DNA from: Peribacillus faecalis
Lineage (GTDB): Bacteria > Bacillota > Bacilli > Bacillales > DSM-1321
NCBI RefSeq assembly: GCF_014712675.1
Contig: NZ_JACXSI010000024.1
Coordinates: 1-58,129 of the forward strand
DNA length: 58,129 nucleotides
Reading direction: 5' to 3'
Position numbers and translations under genes: made by a program. The notes beneath the pieces are model-generated. The model made no database searches. It saw only the letters and a program-made list of their open reading frames with translations, and had not been told where the DNA came from. This document shows positions 45,870-54,656 of the stretch, piece by piece. The stretch's first letter is position 1. Every line of letters starts with the position of its first letter.

Positions 45870-47782
45870 TAAATCTTTGTTACTTTAGGCTTAACATGCT
45901 GGAATACCAATGTCGTTAATGGCGGCAAGTTAATAGAAATGTATTGATCAAAATCATGTACATAGCCTTCCTTCGCCTTCAGCAGCTTTCTGTTACGTCT
46001 TCCTTCGCCGCCGAATTTTTTCAAGTCGGTGTTGAAAATTTCTTTATACGTTCCTGTTTCCGGTACTCCTACATAGTAATCATCCCATTCAGCAGATGAG
46101 AAGTTTACAATTACAATCAATTCATTTTGGTCACGATCCAGTCTGCGGTATGCAAGTACATTTCGCGTATGGTCATTGTGACAAATCCAACTAAATCCAT
46201 CCGATGAGCAATCCAGCTCCCAAAGCGGTTTATGCTCTAAGTAAAAATGATTGGCATACTGGAAGAATGTTTGTAACTTTTTGTGGGAATCGTATTTCAG
46301 CAGGAACCATTCAAGCTCTTTGCTGAAATTCCATTCAGTAAATTGACCGATTTCCGAGCCCATGAACATTAATTTTTTCCCCGGGTGGCTGAGCATATAT
46401 AAAATGAAGCTGCGGACACCCGCAAATTTATCCACATACTCACCCGGCATTTTGTCCAATAATGAACGCTTGCCATGAACCACTTCATCATGAGAAATCG
46501 GTAATATAAAATTTTCGTTGCATGCATACATAATTGGGAAGGTTAATTTTCCGTGGTTGTATTGTCTGCCAATCGGGTCTACTTCTATATAAGAAAGTAC
46601 ATCGTTCATCCAACCCATATTCCATTTAAAATTAAATCCTAATCCGTCATGCTCCGGCGGAAGTGTAACCCCCGGCCAAGCTGTCGATTCTTCCGCAATC
46701 ATCAGATTCTCAGGAAATTTCGACAAAACTGTTTTATTTAATAGTTTCAGAAATTCAATGGCTTCTAAATTGCCGTCTCCGCCATGTACATTCGGTCTCC
46801 ATTCACCATGCTGTCTGTTGTAATTCAAGTAAAGCATCGACGCGACCGCATCTACCCGGATTCCATCAATATGGTACTTTTCCATCCAGAAAACCGCATT
46901 GGAAATCAGGAAAGATTGCACTTCATTACGGCCATAATCAAATATTCTCGTACCCCATTGTTTATGTTCCTGTTTCAATTCATCCTGATACTCATACAAT
47001 GGTTGTCCGTCAAATTCATATAGTCCGTGTGCATCCTTTGGAAAGTGCGCAGGTACCCAATCCATAATAATGCCAATTCCGTGTTCATGCGCCAAATTGA
47101 CCAAATACATGAAATCCTCCGGCATGCCAAAGCGGGATGTAACACTGTAGTATCCGCATACTTGATAGCCCCATGAACCATCGAAAGGATATTCTGACAA
47201 AGGAAGCAATTCAATATGCGTATAACCCATTTTCTTCGCATAAGGAATCAGTTCATTTGCAATCGTGCGATAGTTCAAATATTCGCCTTCCTCAGACTTT
47301 TTCCAAGATCCCAGGTGGACTTCATAAATATTCATCGGGCTTTCGTAGGCGTTCTGTCCAGCTTTATGGAACTGCCAATCACCGTCTGTCCAAGTGAATT
47401 TGTCAGTTAAAGAATAGGTGTATGAAGCTGTACGTTCCTGCGTTTCGCTATGGAAAGCATAAGGATCTGCTTTAAAAAGAATGCGTCCGTCTTTTGTCGT
47501 AATCGCATATTTGTATAGCGAATATTCCGCAAGCTCTTCGATAAACAACTCCCATACCCCTTCCTCTGACTCCTTGGCCATTGGATGCGATTGGGGATTC
47601 CATTCATTAAAGTCGCCTACAACAGATACAGCAGCAGCATTTGGAGCCCACACCCTAAAAACAAAACCTTCTTTTCCATCCCGAGTACATTGATGAGAAC
47701 CTAAGTAATCATATGCCTCAAAGTTCTTTCCTTGATGAAATAAGTATTTTGCCAAAGATAAATCTTCCTTATATTGCTGCAT
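45869..47782 (-). CDS. glgB: 1,4-alpha-glucan branching enzyme
   Basis: A 637-residue GH13 enzyme with an N-terminal CBM48 (VFRVWAPNAAAVSVVGDFN) and a catalytic barrel: DWVPAHFPKD, nucleophile in DGIRVDAVASMLY, acid/base in LMIAEESTAWP, and LPISHDEVVHGK. It creates alpha-1,6 branches. First gene of the operon, with a long non-coding region upstream that must hold the promoter. GlgB-C-D-A-P order matches B. subtilis. Confidence 0.96.
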   Translation of the reverse strand: MQQYKEDLSLAKYLFHQGKNFEAYDYLGSHQCTRDGKEGFVFRVWAPNAAAVSVVGDFNEWNPQSHPMAKESEEGVWELFIEELAEYSLYKYAITTKDGRILFKADPYAFHSETQERTASYTYSLTDKFTWTDGDWQFHKAGQNAYESPMNIYEVHLGSWKKSEEGEYLNYRTIANELIPYAKKMGYTHIELLPLSEYPFDGSWGYQVCGYYSVTSRFGMPEDFMYLVNLAHEHGIGIIMDWVPAHFPKDAHGLYEFDGQPLYEYQDELKQEHKQWGTRIFDYGRNEVQSFLISNAVFWMEKYHIDGIRVDAVASMLYLNYNRQHGEWRPNVHGGDGNLEAIEFLKLLNKTVLSKFPENLMIAEESTAWPGVTLPPEHDGLGFNFKWNMGWMNDVLSYIEVDPIGRQYNHGKLTFPIMYACNENFILPISHDEVVHGKRSLLDKMPGEYVDKFAGVRSFILYMLSHPGKKLMFMGSEIGQFTEWNFSKELEWFLLKYDSHKKLQTFFQYANHFYLEHKPLWELDCSSDGFSWICHNDHTRNVLAYRRLDRDQNELIVIVNFSSAEWDDYYVGVPETGTYKEIFNTDLKKFGGEGRRNRKLLKAKEGYVHDFDQYISINLPPLTTLVFQHVKPKVTKI

Positions 47783-48415
47783 CTAATCAACTCCCTTAAT
47801 TAAACGAGTGTTACCCATTTTTTGTATATAGTTTAAATTGTACCATTAGAATTGCCCTAATAATCACTAAATGTTGAAAAAATTAATATTTTTTACATTT
47901 ATAACATTTTTTGACAACGTTCGAGCGCACTTATCTCAATTTCTCTCGGGTACAACTTTAAAAGATACAGGAATCTGATTGCAATTCCATCTCCACTAAC
48001 AACGATTACAGCTAATTGAAGGTTTTCTCCATCTATCATTCTATCTCATAGCATTGATTGCTCATTGTTTAACATATAAAAGAAAATTAAACTTAAAAAA
48101 TAGTAAATTAATAAAATCGGAAAATTTCACAAACAATAGAACACTTCAAAAACTTTAACGATTGATTAGCTTGTTTTAATAATAAAGCAAAAAAGGCATT
48201 TTAAACATATGTGTTCATCAACTGAGATAAAACGTTCAATTATTTCACAATTCTAATTCACATTAATGAATTTTTTCACAATCTCTGTTCACAAATACAC
48301 ATTTGATACCCAATAGATTTTAAGATACATAATAAGAAACATCCGGAAACTGATTCTATTGTCTTGAGTATCCTATTTATCGCAAGAGCAGGTCTATTTT
48401 TCAGAACGAATATAA

Positions 48416-48508
48416 ATGACCGATGTTCCGTACCAAATCAATCTATTCGGCATCTACCAACGTACTAGCTTTGACGAATTCAAGAATATTGTTCTCGGAA
48501 GAAAATAA
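48416..48508 (+). other. Possible 30-residue ORF or gene remnant
   Basis: ATG 48416 opens a 30-codon frame (PYQINLFGIYQRTSFDEF in its middle) ending at TAA 48506-48508, six bases before a strong terminator. It has protein-like texture but no ribosome site. A decayed gene end is the most likely explanation. Confidence 0.3.
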
Positions 48509-48514
48509 CTGTTT

Positions 48515-48550
48515 AATAGAGGCTGTCATTATGACTGCCTCTATTTTTTT
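48515..48550 (+). terminator. Strong plus-strand terminator in the glgB upstream region
   Basis: AATAGAGGC-GTCAT and ATGAC-GCCTCTATT form a long, nearly perfect stem followed by T7. Something is, or was, transcribed rightwards through the preceding non-coding stretch. Confidence 0.85.
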
Positions 48551-48584
48551 AAAAGTTAAAGATAGCATATTTTTTTACCTAGAT

Positions 48585-48833
48585 AGCTGTCTAACCATAC
48601 ACCTGCCATGCTCGGAGGCCTACAGGATGTAGGTCATATCGGCGAAGACATGCGAACGTGGCGTTTTTAGCCGATGTTCCTTTTTATTGCCTCCTCCAAG
48701 AAACCAAAGGCGGGTTTCTTGTGTGGGGCTCTCAGGTTGAGAGTTACAGCGATGAAGATATCTGGACGTATCGCTCTTAGTCTCTGTTCCTTGTTAACGG
48801 GTCCTCCCGCATGTCTTTTTCATCGAGGTGAAT
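48585..48833. repeat. Structured intergenic element, long form (two internal modules)
   Basis: The ends match the element at 57784-57904 in inverted orientation (AGCTGTCTAACC...CTGCCATGCTCGG at the left, CTCCCGCATG at the right). An outer stem pairs 48607-48618 with 48803-48813, and a central 9-bp hairpin pairs 48697-48705 with 48713-48721. Two similar modules sit either side of it; each has a small hairpin with an AGGAT/AGGTT loop, a stem enclosing GAAGA(C/T)AT...ACGT, and a TGTTCC. Strand of transcription is unknown. Confidence 0.7.
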
Positions 48834-48878
48834 CTAAGTAGCATATTCATAATGAAAAAGGAACGGTAATGGTTTTTC

Positions 48879-49289
48879 TCATACTAAATATTTGTCCAAC
48901 TCGGCTGCGAGTTCTTGCGGCATATGAATGGATTCCTGCCTGTCATAGTCAAAGCAGACTAGAACAGTACTCCCCACTGCTACCAGCTCCCTCGTTTTCG
49001 CACATTTTATTTCATGTTCCAATACGAAACTTTTCTTTCCGATTTTCGACACACGCGCATTCAAACGAAGCATTTGCCCCGAGTACGCCTGCTTTATAAA
49101 ATCACATTTCGTCGATGCGACGATAAAATTGAAATTTTGTTTTTTTTTGAACTTATCTATTCCAATCTCTTTGAAGAACTTCATTCTCGCCTCTTCCAAA
49201 TAAAAAAAGTAACTGGCATTATTCACATGTCCTGCCGCATCCGTTTCACAAAAGCGGACAAAAACATCAATTTCAAAAAAACTCCGCAA
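48879..49289 (-). CDS. Acyl-CoA thioesterase, hotdog fold (4-hydroxybenzoyl-CoA thioesterase-like)
   Basis: A 136-residue single hotdog domain. The motif VRFCETDAAGHVNNASYFFY near residues 10-29 carries the catalytic Asp of the 4HBT family, and YLEEARMKFF follows. It hydrolyses acyl-CoA thioesters; the natural substrate is unknown. Monocistronic, with a divergent membrane-protein gene 126 bases upstream. Confidence 0.88.
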   Translation of the reverse strand: MRSFFEIDVFVRFCETDAAGHVNNASYFFYLEEARMKFFKEIGIDKFKKKQNFNFIVASTKCDFIKQAYSGQMLRLNARVSKIGKKSFVLEHEIKCAKTRELVAVGSTVLVCFDYDRQESIHMPQELAAELDKYLV

Positions 49290-49415
49290 AACATTCCCTC
49301 CCTTTTTTCTTTTAATTATAAAATTTTAGCCTTCCTGTCTTTCCTGGCTTTTTAAATGAAAAATCACATTTTGGTCATACTATCGGAAACAAATATTTAT
49401 GGAGGAAAACTGATC

Positions 49416-49838
49416 ATGACTTTTCAAAAAGCATTGAGATTGTTCAATCTGGCACTCATCGGTGGTGTCCTTTATTTAACAATTGAACTATTATGGCGCG
49501 GCTACACCCATTGGACGATGGGCGTTGTCGGAGGTATTTGCTTCATCCTCATCGGATTAAATGCCAATATTTTTTCTATTAACGCTCCTTTATTGACACA
49601 AGCGTTAATAGGCACGCTATTCGTCACCTTCATAGAGTTAATTTCCGGTTTAATCCTCAATATTTGGCTTAAATTAGGCATTTGGGATTACAGCAGCCTT
49701 CCTCTTAACTTTCTCGGACAAATCTGTTTGCCATACATACTGCTCTGGTTTCCGTTGACCTTTTTCGCAATCATTTTATTTAACTGGCTTAGATACTGGC
49801 TATACAATGAGGACCGTCCGAGATTTAAATTAATTTAA
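49416..49838 (+). CDS. Small membrane protein, putative ABC-transporter type IV (CmpB-like)
   Basis: A 140-residue protein with four membrane helices and short loops. The ATG at 49416 is 7 bases after GGAGGAAAA; a longer in-frame start at 49356 lacks a ribosome site. The pattern LISGLILNIWLKLGIWDYS followed by PLNFLGQICLPYILLW is typical of the putative ABC-transporter type IV/CmpB family (DUF1113), whose function is unknown. Confidence 0.8.
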   Translation: MTFQKALRLFNLALIGGVLYLTIELLWRGYTHWTMGVVGGICFILIGLNANIFSINAPLLTQALIGTLFVTFIELISGLILNIWLKLGIWDYSSLPLNFLGQICLPYILLWFPLTFFAIILFNWLRYWLYNEDRPRFKLI

Positions 49839-49873
49839 ATATATTGAATCATGTAGACATTTATGTGAAATAT

Positions 49874-49911
49874 AAAAAAATAAGCCTGAGAAGATTACAC
49901 TTCCCGGGCTT
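49874..49911 (-). terminator. Terminator overlapping the stop of the GNAT gene
   Basis: AAGCCTGAGAAG and CTTCCCGGGCTT pair at 11 of 12 positions, and the A-run at 49874-49880 gives minus-strand T7. It could also terminate the convergent CmpB-like gene. Confidence 0.75.
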
Positions 49912-50362
49912 TAATCAACTGTGTCACCAAGATTCCTGGTGCCACTTCTTTTGTATTTCTTTCCGCAAAACCAAACTTTTTGTAAAGGGCGATTGCCGGT
50001 AAATTTGCAGTGCCGGTGCTCACCTTTACTATTCCGGTATCACTAACCTCTCTAACCTCTTTTAAGAAAAACTGCAGCAATTCCGTTGCTATACCTCTAT
50101 TAAAATGGCTAGGATGCACAACTAAACGGCATATTAGCCAATAATCATTTTCTTTACAATAGGAAAGCACTCCTTGCATATTCCCATCAAAAAAGAAGCC
50201 TAAGAAAGTCTCTCCGCTCTCAGCAAGCGACTCTTCTGTATCCAAAAGCGATGGAATCTCATCAAATTGAATAAGCTTTGCTTCAACTTCATACGCTGGA
50301 ATTTGAATCCTCAACACTTGTCTAGCAGTTTCTTGATCACTAATATCTAGTACCTTAATCAT
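49895..50362 (-). CDS. GNAT-family N-acetyltransferase
   Basis: A 155-residue acetyltransferase from the ATG at 50362 (GAGGTG seven bases upstream). LVVHPSHFNRGIATELLQF near residue 80 is the acetyl-CoA motif A (R/Q-x-x-G-x-G/A), and FGFAERNTKE closes the fold. The acceptor substrate is unknown. It is third in an operon after the Ecs-like ABC pair, 14 bases after the permease stop. Confidence 0.88.
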   Translation of the reverse strand: MIKVLDISDQETARQVLRIQIPAYEVEAKLIQFDEIPSLLDTEESLAESGETFLGFFFDGNMQGVLSYCKENDYWLICRLVVHPSHFNRGIATELLQFFLKEVREVSDTGIVKVSTGTANLPAIALYKKFGFAERNTKEVAPGILVTQLIKAREV

Positions 50363-50376
50363 ATAATCACCTCTAC

Positions 50377-51510
50377 TTAAAACAGCAGCTTGCTTACTAT
50401 ATAGGCAAGACACAATATAACGGCTGCCAGTATCGTAAAAATCCAGGCTGTTTTTTGCTTCGCCCTGTAATAATCCGGATGCTCTTCATATCGCTTGCCA
50501 ATTGGGTTAGCTAGCAATATTTTATCCCATGCTCCGTTAATCCAAATGCTGATAAAAAAGCAAAACAAAACACCGACTGCTGCCTTTAAAATAGGAGGCA
50601 ATAAAATAACCGCACCTGCTGTTACGGCAACAAGACGAAAATATCCTCCTACGAATGTAAAATTCCGAATAAATATTTTGAAGAACAATTCATTAAATCC
50701 GTTTTGTGCATTTCGTTTTCGAAATATTTTACTACGAAACATTAATGGCCGCCTACGTTTAATCACTCTTGGTTTTTCTACAGAATTGGACACTCCAAAA
50801 ATCATTGATACAAAACGCAATTTTTGCTCATTCTCAAGTAAGCACTCTTCCTCAAAAAAGCGAAGTGTTGATATAATCGGTCGCATAAACAAAAGCGTAA
50901 TCCCCGTCAACATTACGCCTGCCACTCCCAAAAAGACAAATGTCATCTCCATAATCAATAAATTACCGATAAAAAACAAAACAAACATGAAAATCGCCAT
51001 CAGATTTTGTATCCAACCATTAATAGAAAAGCGAAGTTTCATGTGCAGCGCTCTAATAAATAAAGCGACTCCTTTCCAGTAAAACAGCAACGAAACAAAT
51101 TCTAGCAAATCAATCCTTTGAACCTTCATCAGAAAAGGCAATAAAACGACTACAAGCAATATGATCTCAAGCACTATTTTTACGATTGCATACGAAAACG
51201 CCCATCTCTTCATTTCTATAAAGCTTGAGCGGTGCTTTAAATAAAAAATCCCATCCGCTTCCTTTACAAAAAGACGGAAAGTGCCGACCCATGACAAAAT
51301 GTACACTGCGCTTGCAATTAGCGGCAGTGAAACGAAGCTGCTCCAAGCAGGCAAATCAAGCCACCATGAACGGTATATGATCACTGCCGCAACCAAAGCC
51401 GGAATCAATATATACAGCATGACGGTCCAATCAATTATATTTTTCCAAATCCGAAATTGATAGATGTAATCCTTCCTGACGCGAGCGAATAGCACATGAA
51501 GACTACTCAT
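50377..51510 (-). CDS. EcsB-like ABC transporter permease
   Basis: A 377-residue membrane protein from the ATG at 51510 that overlaps the ATPase stop by eight bases. About eight to ten membrane helices; the start LHVLFARVRKDYIYQFRIW and the central loop of basic residues (near 235-275) resemble EcsB. Ecs systems influence protein secretion, intramembrane proteolysis (RasP) and competence in Bacillus; this pair is not next to hit as ecsAB normally is, so it may be a paralogue. Confidence 0.8.
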   Translation of the reverse strand: MSSLHVLFARVRKDYIYQFRIWKNIIDWTVMLYILIPALVAAVIIYRSWWLDLPAWSSFVSLPLIASAVYILSWVGTFRLFVKEADGIFYLKHRSSFIEMKRWAFSYAIVKIVLEIILLVVVLLPFLMKVQRIDLLEFVSLLFYWKGVALFIRALHMKLRFSINGWIQNLMAIFMFVLFFIGNLLIMEMTFVFLGVAGVMLTGITLLFMRPIISTLRFFEEECLLENEQKLRFVSMIFGVSNSVEKPRVIKRRRPLMFRSKIFRKRNAQNGFNELFFKIFIRNFTFVGGYFRLVAVTAGAVILLPPILKAAVGVLFCFFISIWINGAWDKILLANPIGKRYEEHPDYYRAKQKTAWIFTILAAVILCLAYIVSKLLF

Positions 51511-52216
51511 CCCCTTCGTCCTCCACGAGATGGTGATAGCAATCAAACAAGGAAAGATTACTATTACCGCATTGTTCCTGCAGTTGCGCAAGCGTTCCAG
51601 TAGCGATCTGTCTGCCTGAATCGATCAGCACAAACGAGTCACATACCTTTTCCGCTGTATCTAATACGTGCGTGCTCATCAATATGCCTGTACCTTTCTC
51701 TCTTTCTTTCGTAATCAGCTCAAGCAATGACCTTGTCGCAATAGGATCTAAGCCAATAAACGGCTCATCTATAATCAAAATATTCGGCTTTGTCATAAAC
51801 GCCAATATAATCATCGCCTTTTGCTGCATTCCCTTTGAATATGTATGAGGTAATTGATGCACGTGCTTATCCATTTTGAACAGCTTCAAAAGCGGATTCA
51901 CCTGCTCCTCGACTTGAAGATCAGACATTTGCTCGACACTGACAATAAAGTCAATATGTTCCTGTAACGTTAGTTCATCATAAAATACCGGGCTCTCCGG
52001 CAAATATGAAATCGCAATTCCTTCTTCTTTGCTAATCTTGCCTTCCATATACGGCATCAATCCAAGAATGCTCTTAATCGTCGTGCTTTTACCCGCTCCG
52101 TTCGCACCAATCAGCCCGACGAGCGCACCCTTCTCTATTGTAAAATCAATTTCCGAGAGTTTTATCTCATTTGCTGTATAACCCGCTTGTTCAATATGTA
52201 CAGTCAGTAACGGCAC
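51503..52216 (-). CDS. EcsA-like ABC transporter ATP-binding protein
   Basis: A 237-residue ATPase. Walker A LIGANGAGKSTTIKS, signature TYSKGMQQKAMI (S-K-G-M in place of LSGGQ, as in EcsA), Walker B NILIIDEPFIGLDP and H-loop MSTHVLDTAE. ISYLPESPVFYDELTLQEH is also EcsA-like. It drives the EcsB-like permease with which it overlaps. Confidence 0.88.
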   Translation of the reverse strand: MPLLTVHIEQAGYTANEIKLSEIDFTIEKGALVGLIGANGAGKSTTIKSILGLMPYMEGKISKEEGIAISYLPESPVFYDELTLQEHIDFIVSVEQMSDLQVEEQVNPLLKLFKMDKHVHQLPHTYSKGMQQKAMIILAFMTKPNILIIDEPFIGLDPIATRSLLELITKEREKGTGILMSTHVLDTAEKVCDSFVLIDSGRQIATGTLAQLQEQCGNSNLSLFDCYHHLVEDEGDE

Positions 52217-52266
52217 CTTATCTCCTCCATTCCCATTAAGTTGTTACTCTATTTACGATTCAATGT

Positions 52267-52300
52267 AAAAAAAGTTCCCTCGGTCTAGCCAGTGAGAACC
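52267..52300 (-). terminator. Probable terminator of the pgcA pseudogene
   Basis: GTTCCC and GAGAAC-type arms (52274-52281 with 52292-52299) with a minus-strand T7 (A-run 52267-52273). It lies about 110 bases after the pseudogene stop and before the Ecs-like operon. Confidence 0.5.
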
Positions 52301-52409
52301 GCACAATCATAACAAAATGTTTATATTAGCATATGCGGAGCGCTACAGATTTTCTCCATCAGCACATCCGCATGTTATTGCCATCAGATTCTTAGTTAGC
52401 GGTTATAGT

Positions 52410-52827
52410 TTATTTTATAAAACCCTCTAAAAATCCCATCCATAGATTCTTGATTTTCTCTAGCTTTCCTTGACTTTGAATGTCAGATTCCCCTGAAACA
52501 CCTATATAAAATTTAATTTTCGGTTCAGTACCCGATGGTCGAATGCAAACCCAAGACCCATCAGCTAATAAAAATTTTAAGACATTGGATTTAGGGAAAG
52601 AAAGAACATTTTCAGACCCCTCATCATTCATCCAAAATCCTTTGAAATAATCTTCAATAGCAGTAATCGTTAGTTCTTCAAAGCTTCTTCTTTTCCATTA
52701 ATAAATAATGAAGCATGATTGCTCCTACTTGATTTCCCGTCAACACGCTATATTCTTGGGTACTGGTTTTCACCGCTACTCCTAAGCAATCTCCATCAGG
52801 ATCCGTGCCAAAACGGTCGTTTCGAAG
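52410..52827 (-). pseudogene. pgcA: pgcA-type phosphoglucomutase with large internal deletion
   Basis: The minus strand begins in the middle of the gene at [17 protein letters not shown] (metal loop) and runs on through [20 protein letters not shown]. At about 52690 it changes frame to [16 protein letters not shown] and then to the genuine C terminus FPKSNVLKFLLADGSW and RPSGTEPKIKFY, ending at 52410. The N-terminal ~280 residues and roughly 190 residues between the two kept parts (including the FGYEES-type specificity loop) are missing. The kept C terminus resembles B. subtilis PgcA more than the intact mutase of the glg operon does. Confidence 0.85.
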
Positions 52828-52927
52828 GAAAAACAATCATAATCTCTATTACATGCTTCTATCACTGCCTCATTTCCTTGCATCCGCCTATTTTATCGCT
52901 ATAATAAGGAATGAAAGGATGTTGATT

Positions 52928-53221
52928 ATGTTAAACATTACAGAATTTGAAGTTCAACTTATTAATGATGCATTCGGAATTCTCCCTGGAGATCGCTATG
53001 AATTTCTTATATATTTAGATGTTCCTGAGGAAGATGAGCTATATAATGAAAACGGTGTATACATACGAGCTCTTTACGTAGTCGATGGTGAAGAGAAGAA
53101 ACTTTTGAAGTACGATTTAGTTGAAAGCGGAGAAAATACTGTTCTTGACTTTGACTTAGAAGATGACGAAATTCAAGTGGTTACTGAATTTTGTGAGCAG
53201 CATTATATTGAAGCAGAATAA
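52928..53221 (+). CDS. DUF6509-like small protein
   Basis: A 97-residue, strongly acidic protein. The ATG at 52928 is 8 bases after AAAGG; an overlapping ATG at 52919 lies in that ribosome site. The segments DAFGILPGDRYEFLIYLDVPEEDELY and IRALYVVDGEE (split by ENGVY) recall the DUF6509 family of Bacillales, recalled from memory and not searched. Function unknown. Own terminator downstream. Confidence 0.7.
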   Translation: MLNITEFEVQLINDAFGILPGDRYEFLIYLDVPEEDELYNENGVYIRALYVVDGEEKKLLKYDLVESGENTVLDFDLEDDEIQVVTEFCEQHYIEAE

Positions 53222-53228
53222 GCTCTAT

Positions 53229-53258
53229 TAAGACAGAATATTTGGTTCTGTCTTTTTT
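53229..53258 (+). terminator. Terminator of the DUF6509-like gene
   Basis: AAGACAGAAT and TTCTGTCTT pair around TATTTGG, followed by T6, eight bases after the stop. Confidence 0.88.
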
Positions 53259-53310
53259 GTGCGAATAAAAACAGCAACAAATAGAGGAGCCACTAAAAAC
53301 TGCGGCTCCC

Positions 53311-53481
53311 CTATAAAAATAATTGACCAATTCTATGTCGGTCATAATCTAATATCCAGTCATTATATTGTTCATAAATCTCTCTAATTGAATCGGCAGA
53401 AGCAGCAATTAAATCACAGCCCCTATCATCATAAATATGAAAAATAGTTTTTCTGTTTATATTTATGAAATAAGCATCCAA
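53311..53481 (-). CDS. DUF3885 domain-containing protein, short or truncated
   Basis: A 56-residue frame from TTG 53481 (AGGGGGTGAG just upstream, in-frame TAG immediately before) to TAG 53311. It contains FHIYDDRGCDLIAAS and YNDWILDYDR, the conserved C-terminal motifs of DUF3885 proteins, which are normally near 200 residues. It is therefore either an N-terminally truncated remnant or a rare short version. It follows the EamA transporter gene by 20 bases in the same direction. Confidence 0.65.
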   Translation of the reverse strand: MDAYFININRKTIFHIYDDRGCDLIAASADSIREIYEQYNDWILDYDRHRIGQLFL

Positions 53482-53501
53482 CTAACTCACCCCCTATCTA
53501 T

Positions 53502-54464
53502 TTACAAATCAGCAGAAACCCCCTTCTCAACTGCCACTCTTCTGCGCGCAGCCAAGCCGTTCACTGTTATAATCCCTAATGCGACAAGTACTAGACCTGC
53601 AATTGCTGACAGACCGATTTCTTCTCCAAGGAAAAGGCCGCTCAGCAATACGCCGAAAACCGGAATCAAGAAGTTAAAAATCGACACTTTACCGACAGAA
53701 TTATATTTCAATACATTGTTCCACAGCAAAAAGCCGGCTGCCGATAAAAATGCCAAATAAATCAGCATGAAAACTTCCGTCAGTGAAAACGAAAAAAAAG
53801 TGAAGTCCGTCATAAACATGCCAAGCAGAAGCAGCATGGATGAGCCGAGAATCATTCCGTAGCTCGTTAAATAATGAACGCTATAATTTGAAAAAGCCTT
53901 CTTTGTGACAATATTGCCGTATGCTCCGACAATTGTCGACGTTAATACGAATAATTCCCCGACACCGATTACAATTCCGCCCGCTCCTTGCGGTATGTAT
54001 GCAAGCAGTACTCCTGAAAATCCGATGCTTAGCCCAATGACCTTTTGCATCGATAAACGGTCATTTTTCAACAGGAAGTGAGCAAAAATGATTTGAAAAA
54101 ACGATGCCGTACCGGCAATGATGCTGCCTTGTACGCCACTTGCTCTGCTCAAACCGATATAAAAGAAGAAATATTGCAGAAACGTCATTAACACTGCCAA
54201 TGTCACAATTGTAGACAGCGATGATTTTTGAATTTTAAAATCTGCTTTTTTGCCGATTAACGCATAAAAAGCCATTATAAAAAGTCCTGCCAAAAAGAAG
54301 CGATAGCCTGCAAACAGTATTTGCTCTCCCACCTCATTCGGGCCGATTTGTAAATGTTGATAACTAAGCTTAATGACAGGAAAGGCGCTTCCCCACAAAA
54401 AAGCAGCTGTTATAGCTGATAAAGCCATACCGAGCGGATGGCGAAAAAAAGCTTCTGTCTTCAC
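53502..54464 (-). CDS. EamA/DMT family transporter
   Basis: A 320-residue permease with ten membrane helices in two EamA repeats: the first begins ITAAFLWGSAFPVIKLS, the second GELFVLTSTIVGAYGNIV. GLSRASGVQGSIIAGTASFF and NFLIPVFGVLLSGLFLGE are the usual repeat ends. It exports metabolites or amino acids; substrate unknown. Followed in the same direction by the short DUF3885 ORF. Confidence 0.9.
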   Translation of the reverse strand: MKTEAFFRHPLGMALSAITAAFLWGSAFPVIKLSYQHLQIGPNEVGEQILFAGYRFFLAGLFIMAFYALIGKKADFKIQKSSLSTIVTLAVLMTFLQYFFFYIGLSRASGVQGSIIAGTASFFQIIFAHFLLKNDRLSMQKVIGLSIGFSGVLLAYIPQGAGGIVIGVGELFVLTSTIVGAYGNIVTKKAFSNYSVHYLTSYGMILGSSMLLLLGMFMTDFTFFSFSLTEVFMLIYLAFLSAAGFLLWNNVLKYNSVGKVSIFNFLIPVFGVLLSGLFLGEEIGLSAIAGLVLVALGIITVNGLAARRRVAVEKGVSADL

Positions 54465-54656
54465 GTAAAACTTTCACTCCTCAAATGTTTCGTTCTAAGT
54501 TGCCTTCCTATCATACACTAAAACTGTTATCTAAAGGAACCATAGGCCACTGTTCATGGATTTATTTCTACATGTATGGATTCAATATATAAGTCACAGC
54601 ATTCCTGTTCCTTTTTCAATTTACTTGCAAGTTTCTATACCAAACAACATTTCCGT

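Larger units (their letters stand above)
47783..48584. other. Long AT-rich non-coding region upstream of glgB
   Basis: The glgB promoter must lie in the right-hand part next to 47783; a TACAAT -10-like hexamer lies at about 47839-47844 on the minus strand but a good -35 is not clear. At the far end are a 30-codon plus-strand frame and a strong plus-strand terminator. The centre shows no ORF. Confidence 0.45.

Noticed and set aside
48423-48632. A 69-residue plus-strand ORF
   Set aside because: It runs through a strong terminator and into the structured element, so it cannot be a normal gene.
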